Source of the DNA: Saxidomus purpurata
Lineage: Eukaryota; Mollusca; Bivalvia; Venerida; Veneridae
Assembly: GCA_022818135.1 (NCBI GenBank)
Contig: JAFMSR010000005.1
Location: forward strand, 23,699,272-23,763,271
Direction of reading: 5' to 3'
DNA length: 64,000 bases
The translations under genes were made by a program, and so were the position numbers. The notes beneath the pieces were generated by a model. It made no database searches. It was given only the letters and a program-made list of their open reading frames with translations, and was not told the origin of the DNA. This document shows, in pieces, positions 58,634 to 64,000 of the stretch (its first letter is position 1; each line of letters starts with the position of its first letter).

Positions 58634-61500
58634 CTGCAACCAAGATATTCTTAAACTGCTTGTCTCTATCAGATTTAGGCTCATTTTCATGGGCACCAGG
58701 ACTCGCAGAGTCATCTGTTTCGGTACCATAAATATCTCCACATACTCTCCATCTTTCAACAAAGTGAAGGTCCATAAAGACGTTTTTTGGAATTCTCTGG
58801 AGATTGATCATACAGTAAGATTTACGTCTTCGACAAACACTTTTTAAGCTTTGGAAATAAGGAGGAGTAAAATCAATATTCAGAATTAAAAGTGTTTTCA
58901 TAAACATTTTGTAAACAGAACTGTAACACAATAGTATTGATATAGACAAAGGAGACACCTTTGATGAGGGTGCTCAAATCCTCAAGTTCTTCTGGAGTAG
59001 CAGAATCATGAACGATGATTGTCTCTCAAATCTATTTCAGTTTTCCAAAGCGTTCTTTTAAAATAGAAAGGACAGACTCCATGGATGTTGTGAAGGCTTT
59101 CTTCAAAGATGGGTTTCTTGTAGCAGCATTTCTTATTGCTTTCAGGGAGTTTAGTGACTTTGCCTGCAATTCGAACTCTGTATTCATATTAGGTCGATCC
59201 AGGGAGACATTTTGCGAAGCTAAGTTTGAAGTGTTCATCACACGCTCTGCAGGGTTATGGTAGCTTTGTGCAGGAGGAGTCCTGACTGCAACAATCATAT
59301 CTAAGTCTAAGGCAATGAACTCTGGGAGACAGTGCACTTGTACAGACTGATACGTTGTTCTGTGATCAGGATCACCATCTTTGTATCTACAAAGAATTGG
59401 GAGATCAGCATTAACATCAGTGTCACTGTAATGTCTCCTTATAATCTTAACAGTCTCTATACCGTGTCGCAAAGGGGAGAATGCTTCGAACACTTTGTCT
59501 TTTACTGTCACATGAACAGTCCCTCTGTAAAAACTATCATGCACTGACTCGGGGATTTCAATAAGAAAACACACTGAAGGCACAACTCCTGCCGCGTGAA
59601 AGTCATGATCTAATGCCACTATTTTCCCATCATTGGCAATTATATCCCCGTGATGTGATCGAACTCCGGTAGACACAGGATGGCCCGGTACACCTACAAT
59701 TGCTTTATCATCTTGAGACTTGAACATACACAATTCTCTCCATTTAACAGCAAATGATTTTAGTAGTAGAAATTGCTCACTGTTGTACCCAGAATCAATA
59801 TGCTGAGCTTAAAGGGACACACCCTAAAACTGATGTCGATCTAATTAGCCTCTAAAATATAAATAATAGAAACTTTAAAGTAATATAACTTAACCTAAAA
59901 GTTTGTGCTCCAAGTCATTATAAGCAATCAGCGGTTTAAAATATACTGCAGTACCGTAAACCATTCAATAATCTATGTAAAGATGTTATTGTACAATACA
60001 AGGCAATTCATTACAGGAAGCCTCTATATTGATTAATTGTGGTAAAAGTAAGCATTTTTCGCCATAGGTTCTTCTTTGAAACTGTTTTTATTTATCATTT
60101 TACGTTCATTTTACACATAATATATGTTTCGAGAATATAAACTGTTACATGTAGGGAGTGCCTCTTTAAAAGGCGCTGCTGTACAACATACTTAAAATTC
60201 CAGTTTGCAGTGTAAATTGCTGCAGACTGTTGATACGGGTGCTTTGGCTGAAAATTCAATCTTATCCAGGAAATTGATGGTGCGGGTGTACATGGCGGTA
60301 AATTTTGTACCACTTGATCCCTCAAGTCCTCCACAGACATGGCAAATGGCAGATACTGTGTATTACTCTGTCTTATTTCATGTACAGTTGCCTCCAAGTA
60401 GTTTACCAAGAGCATCCCAGAACGGTTCATATTTTGGATCACTTCGTCTTCCATCGTCTTTCCTAATATCAAACAAAAGTTCACAGTCCTCTGTTTCTAG
60501 AAGGTACTTCATGAGTCTGTCATCCACTGCTTCTTCTTTGCAATCATTTGGGGTATACTCAAAGTTTGTTAGAAACTGATACACATTTCGCAAAACAGCT
60601 TACTGCAAATTGAACTTTTGTGACTTTGGAACATGGTGGGGGTAAGAGTGAGGTTGGGTGCGCACCATAAACCGGTTTAAGCTCCCCAGTGGTGTTTTTG
60701 CCACTGACCGTTCCAAGGCGGTGCCCCACTGTGTTCCTTTAATTGTTCGTTTTGTCCTCGTGCTTTGTATGCTAGTGTGTGTTGGTAGTGTACGTGTGTG
60801 TGTGTACATGATTGTGTGTATGTGTGTGTTGTGTGTGTGTGTGTTGGTGGTGTGCACTTCTGGGTGCTGTGGGGCTCGTTTTGGGGAGGCTGCGTTTTTG
60901 GTACGTGGCTTTCCCTGTTTGATATTATTTTTGTTTTTAAGTGTGCCTTTCAACAAAGTCTCTCTTTATTCTTCATGTGGAGTATGCTATGATACTGTCT
61001 CTAACTAAATTAACGATTCTCACGTTTTCACTGGACTTTCTTTCATTTATTTTGGCTGGTATTTTCCAAATAATGTTTATGTTACCAAGATTATTACATT
61101 GTGTACCATACCTGTATGTGTAAACATTAACACTACAAGAAACTGATAAGTTGTTCAGCAATCTTCTCCTGTCCTCTTTATCTGAAGGTTCAAAGTTGAT
61201 TAATTCAATCATTTCATAGTTTTTGCATTCTTTTAATGCCCTATCTATTACTACATACTCCCTAAGAAAATGACCTGCCTATACCCAGTATACGCTTTAA
61301 ATCGCCTGGGATGTTTATGCCCCTCTGCTGCAGCCTGTCCCAAAATGGGTCAAGGTACCACATCTGAAATCTGAAAGAGTACTGGCCACATATTTTCAGT
61401 TGTATCAGCTTGATGGGATGTAAGTCCCCAGGCATTTTCTTTCAACCAACCAACAATGTCATTAAACAATGCATCTTTCTGATTATGTTGATCCCTGTCA
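58634..61500 (-). pseudogene. uncharacterised transposase-like gene, multi-exon, broken
   Basis: Coding blocks run down the minus strand. About 61497-61285 has an N-terminal part ending PFWDRLQQRGINIPGDLKRI. 61261-61107 ends in a TACAG/GTATGG donor. About 60600-60149 includes DPKYEPFWDALGK and SWIRLNFQPKHPY. About 59808-59032 is the main exon, with SQDDKAIVGVPGHPVSTGVR, HDFHAAGVVPSV, DSFYRGTVHVTVKDK, PDHRTTYQSVQ and NPAERVMN. 58848-58634 has a strong pyrimidine-rich acceptor and a GTAAGT donor. The ordered D (DDKA), D (PDH) and E (NPAER, about 40 residues on) suggest a DDE-type nuclease fold. I recall related uncharacterised proteins in cnidarians and molluscs. Lesions are a frame shift near 61365, one near 60396, a tryptophan-to-stop TAG at 59032 and a ~210-bp deletion after it. 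It may be a domesticated or mobile family. Confidence 0.65.
60640..60940 (+). mobile_element. dispersed element with (TG)n, fuller copy
   Basis: It begins near 'ggttgggtgcgcaccataaa' and continues with 'ctccccagtggtgtttttgc' and 'cactgaccgttccaaggcgg'. A TG-rich run follows at 60790-60846, then 'gggtgctgtggggctcgttt'. It ends near 'tatttttgtttttaa'. The right half matches 55450-55598 in reverse orientation. It lies between two coding blocks of the transposase-like pseudogene (intron position). The 116-118 codon frames across it are by-products. Confidence 0.6.
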
Positions 61501-62008
61501 AAAATATTTCATGCTTTTAATGCTTTGGTAATTTATACAGAGATATGTAATTGTTGGAGAGATTCAATGTTTTTTTTTAAATATTTTAATACAATTTCCA
61601 AAGCTAAAATTTTAATGTAAGGAATAGGACATGCCATAAGTTTTAAGGCTTATTTAAACCTCTTTTGGCTTTGAGCATTGTTGCAATATCACACTTGAAT
61701 CCTTTTATTATAACCAAGTCAGCAATTTTCAGTTTTGTCTTTAGTAGTTCTAACTTATCAGAGTTTGCCAAGGATAAAGACTACTGGGAATTTTTCATTA
61801 AATTTAGAATAAGACTATGAATTGTAAAGATTGAAGATAATATTAACAAGCATTTATATGTGAATAGACTAACATAAAAGAAACATGGCTCACGTAAAAC
61901 AGAAAATATAAAACTGCTGGCCTTATATGAAAACGAAGGATTACGTTTGTTTTCCTGATACACATGTGGCGTACGATATTTTATTACTATTGGGGACAAA
62001 TTTGATAA
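61501..62008. other. intergenic, nothing recognised
   Basis: Upstream side of the transposase-like pseudogene. No further coding block or promoter motif was recognised. Confidence 0.35.
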
Positions 62009-62216
62009 GTGGCCGGTTAGGTCAGCCGGGAGAGCATTCGGTTAAACAACTTTGCAAGAAAAGGTACAATAGCTTTGAATCCCGGTCAAGGCTCCTTTTT
62101 TCCCTCACCATGAAAAACTTGGCGCCTTCCGACTGAATAAAATTTATGTTTACTATAAAAATCTAGCTACCGATCGCTTTCGTATACTAAAATTGCGCCG
62201 ACTATATGTTTTAAAG
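62009..62216 (+). mobile_element. tRNA-derived SINE, conserved 3' module family
   Basis: Plus-strand copy. The head is GGCCGGTTAGGTCAGCCGGG, with a degraded B box (TTTGAATCCCGG), then TTGGCGCCTTCCGACTG. The 3' module CTAGCTACCGATCGCTTTCG is followed by TATACTAAAATTGCGCCGAC. The body order is the same as 53510-53727 read on the minus strand. Confidence 0.75.
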
Positions 62217-64000
62217 GTACATGTAGTTCTTGTTTCTATATTACGGTACCGTAGTATTGATATGCGTGGCAGATGCTTACCGGCGGCCAGCCAGGTGACT
62301 GGCAATTTACGAGGGTCAATATATTGATAATGGAACAGTTAAATATATAAAACAGTACCATGGAAACAGTTTCTAATCCACATCATGGGCCTCTGTTTGT
62401 CTGTACGTTTGACTGAAGGTACATGGTCCTGTTACAGTTTGTTCAGACTTGTATCTTAATTTCATCATAAGAATGAATTATTCTCTCAGCATCAACTTTC
62501 TCATCAATTAGAAAATAGTCTGCATTCAAGTTAAACAATGGGTTGAATGTCAACACGTTGTTTGCGCTCAGGTGGTGTTATAGGGTTATCTTGTTATATT
62601 CAATATGCTATTCAATATGCGGCATAACCCATTGGATTCTTTTTAAGCAGCCAACTTGTCCAATAATTGGACGCATTTGTATCACGTGACATTCGGTGTA
62701 AAGAAATCACGGTAATCTCTTCCTTGGAGAAAACTAAACCAGAACTAACAGGACATGGTGAGTGAGTGTAATATTATTGCAGAAATAGTTCATTCAGTCG
62801 CCAAGTAATTGTTTGTATTTCCTCTAGCATTCCCAAATCAACTTCATTTTCTGTGTCAAAATTGCAGATGTTTGCGTAAATAAAAAATACAGGAAATAAT
62901 CTTGTCATTGCATTCTGAAGTGAAAACAAATATAACGGGGAAAAACATTAGATACATTTGTAATAATTAACATTACATACGGCGCACTTTTAAAAATAAT
63001 AATTGTGACAGGTAAATTGTCAAAAGCTGCCATAATCACACCAACGGTGTCAGATGGCGAAACATTAATTGTGACACTAATGAATACTGTCTTGACTCTG
63101 TCATAAAGGAATGAGTCGTTTTTATTCGTATGTAGATATGTGCCTAACTTCTCATGACGGTTTCAAATTGTAACGAATTTTTGTCACCGATTTCCATTCT
63201 TTCAGCTCGTAAGAATTAATTAATAAGAATTAATTAAACAGCATCGTAGACAGTTATGGTTATGGCATAACTAAAATAATGGCCAGGAATTGACTGTAAA
63301 ACATATACGATGGCTGATCCATAAGTAACCGGACTGTTGGTATACGAAAAAATCTAGATTTGTGTTTTAAAATCTTTAAATTGTTTATCTTCATTCAAAG
63401 TAAAACACTATACAATATACTCTCAATTATAACAGTTGTTACAAAGATAAATGCAATCCAGTGACTTTGACCTTAGAGAAGGTGATGAACTTGGGAATCG
63501 TCACTTTGGATTTTGCACATTTAAAATTCTAGTATCTTACTAGTTTAAGTTTCAATTTAAATTTAATAATTCATGTTCAATCAGATTTCAGAGTATTAAA
63601 TTCATTAAACGTTACGTGATAGAGAAGAAGATGTGTTTTGTCCAACACTAATGTAGAATGGCATGTTTGCTGTTTGGCGACAGAGATTCTAATACATTAC
63701 TGTCAAATGCTTTCGTTAGTGTGCCGGTGCACAAGTAGACGTTGTATCATCAGAACGACCTACATAGAAAGTTTTGTCGTATACAAGATCATTTGTCTAT
63801 GCTTTTGAGCATCATCAAGGGGAAGTTTTGCGTCTTTCAGTTAGCATTGCAGAAAGATTCCTACAGACAGACAATATCTCCAGAAGTTAAAACAGTAAAT
63901 TTATCAGCTCGTGATTAACACCCAAATATTATTTATATAAGGTTTGCAACTAACTGAACTGAAATTCTGGCGAAATATTATTTATTTATCTCTGTATGCA
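62217..64000. other. intergenic, nothing firmly recognised
   Basis: AT-rich. A possible first-exon-like ATG/GTGAGT junction at about 62756-62764 and a TGACTTTGACCTTAG motif near 63461 are the only points of note. No gene is supportable. Confidence 0.35.

Larger units (their letters stand above)
53108..59786. repeat. large segmental duplication, copy B
   Basis: Collinear with 44510-50868. Compared with copy A it keeps the whole tRNA-Trp and SINE. It has gained a CA-repeat-bearing element (55450-55598) and has lost about 210 bp of the transposase-like gene near 58970. The transposase-like gene continues past the right end, so this copy is nearer to the ancestral arrangement there. Spacers not listed separately hold no recognised gene. 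Confidence 0.85.

Noticed and set aside
60658..61008. 116-residue plus-strand frame rich in Val and Cys
   Set aside because: It comes from reading a TG dinucleotide repeat inside a dispersed element.
62740..62770. ATG directly followed by GTGAGT, like a first coding exon of one codon
   Set aside because: No acceptor or coding exon follows in the remaining 1.2 kb; a single junction is not enough.
63300..63350. 'gatccataagtaaccggact' resembling the end of a mariner-type element
   Set aside because: No matching inverted end or transposase motif was found in the remaining sequence.

Overview
This window looks like AT-rich nuclear DNA from a metazoan, most likely a bivalve or other mollusc. There are no operons or bacterial-type genes. 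There are dispersed and tandem repeats of types common in bivalve genomes, tRNA-derived SINEs, non-LTR and Ty3/gypsy retroelement remnants, spliced-gene fragments with GTAAGT donors, and metazoan nuclear tRNA genes with T-run terminators. The species assignment is inference from repeat style.

Layout. 0-11 kb: repeats and SINEs (one with an exact 18-bp target-site duplication), a 20-bp minisatellite at 9.35-9.76 kb, and one weak exon candidate at 5.4 kb. 11.6-14.3 kb (minus): a fragmentary multi-exon coiled-coil gene with a clear first exon. 14.9-15.9 kb (minus): a decayed LINE ORF2. 16.4-17.2 kb: old ~378-bp tandem repeats. 18.3-18.7 kb (minus): a possible small gene with a frame break. 21.6-25.9 kb (plus): a Ty3/gypsy pol remnant (RT, RNase H, integrase) split by a 2.4-kb inverted-repeat insertion that holds a GC-rich island and a minisatellite. 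26-35 kb: SINE and MITE pieces, a 240-bp run of almost pure G and T, and a duplicated short ORF.

35.4-58.1 kb is the main object: a cluster of tRNA genes made by repeated segmental duplication. It has four tRNA-Trp(CCA) genes (minus), four tRNA-Thr(TGT) genes (minus), and four tRNA-Ser(TGA) genes (plus; two intact, two with one stem defect each). At least nine tRNA pseudogenes or remnants lie among them. A ~2.7-3.0 kb module (Thr, dead Trp, Ser) occurs four times, in two copies of a larger ~6.4-6.7 kb duplication (44.5-50.9 and 53.1-59.8 kb). Each large copy also carries part of an uncharacterised transposase-like gene family, and both copies are broken. A 2.72-kb inverted-repeat element (36320-39041) is inserted into one duplicated block. 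A paralogous empty site at about 42010 defines its ends and a 6-7 bp target duplication. Inside it is a tandem array of ~245-bp tRNA-derived units, each with an internal Pol III-type promoter and a hairpin.

From 58.6 to 61.5 kb (minus) the longer transposase-like pseudogene is spread over several exons. The last 2.5 kb has one more SINE and no gene I can support. Apart from the tRNA genes, no clearly intact complete gene was found.
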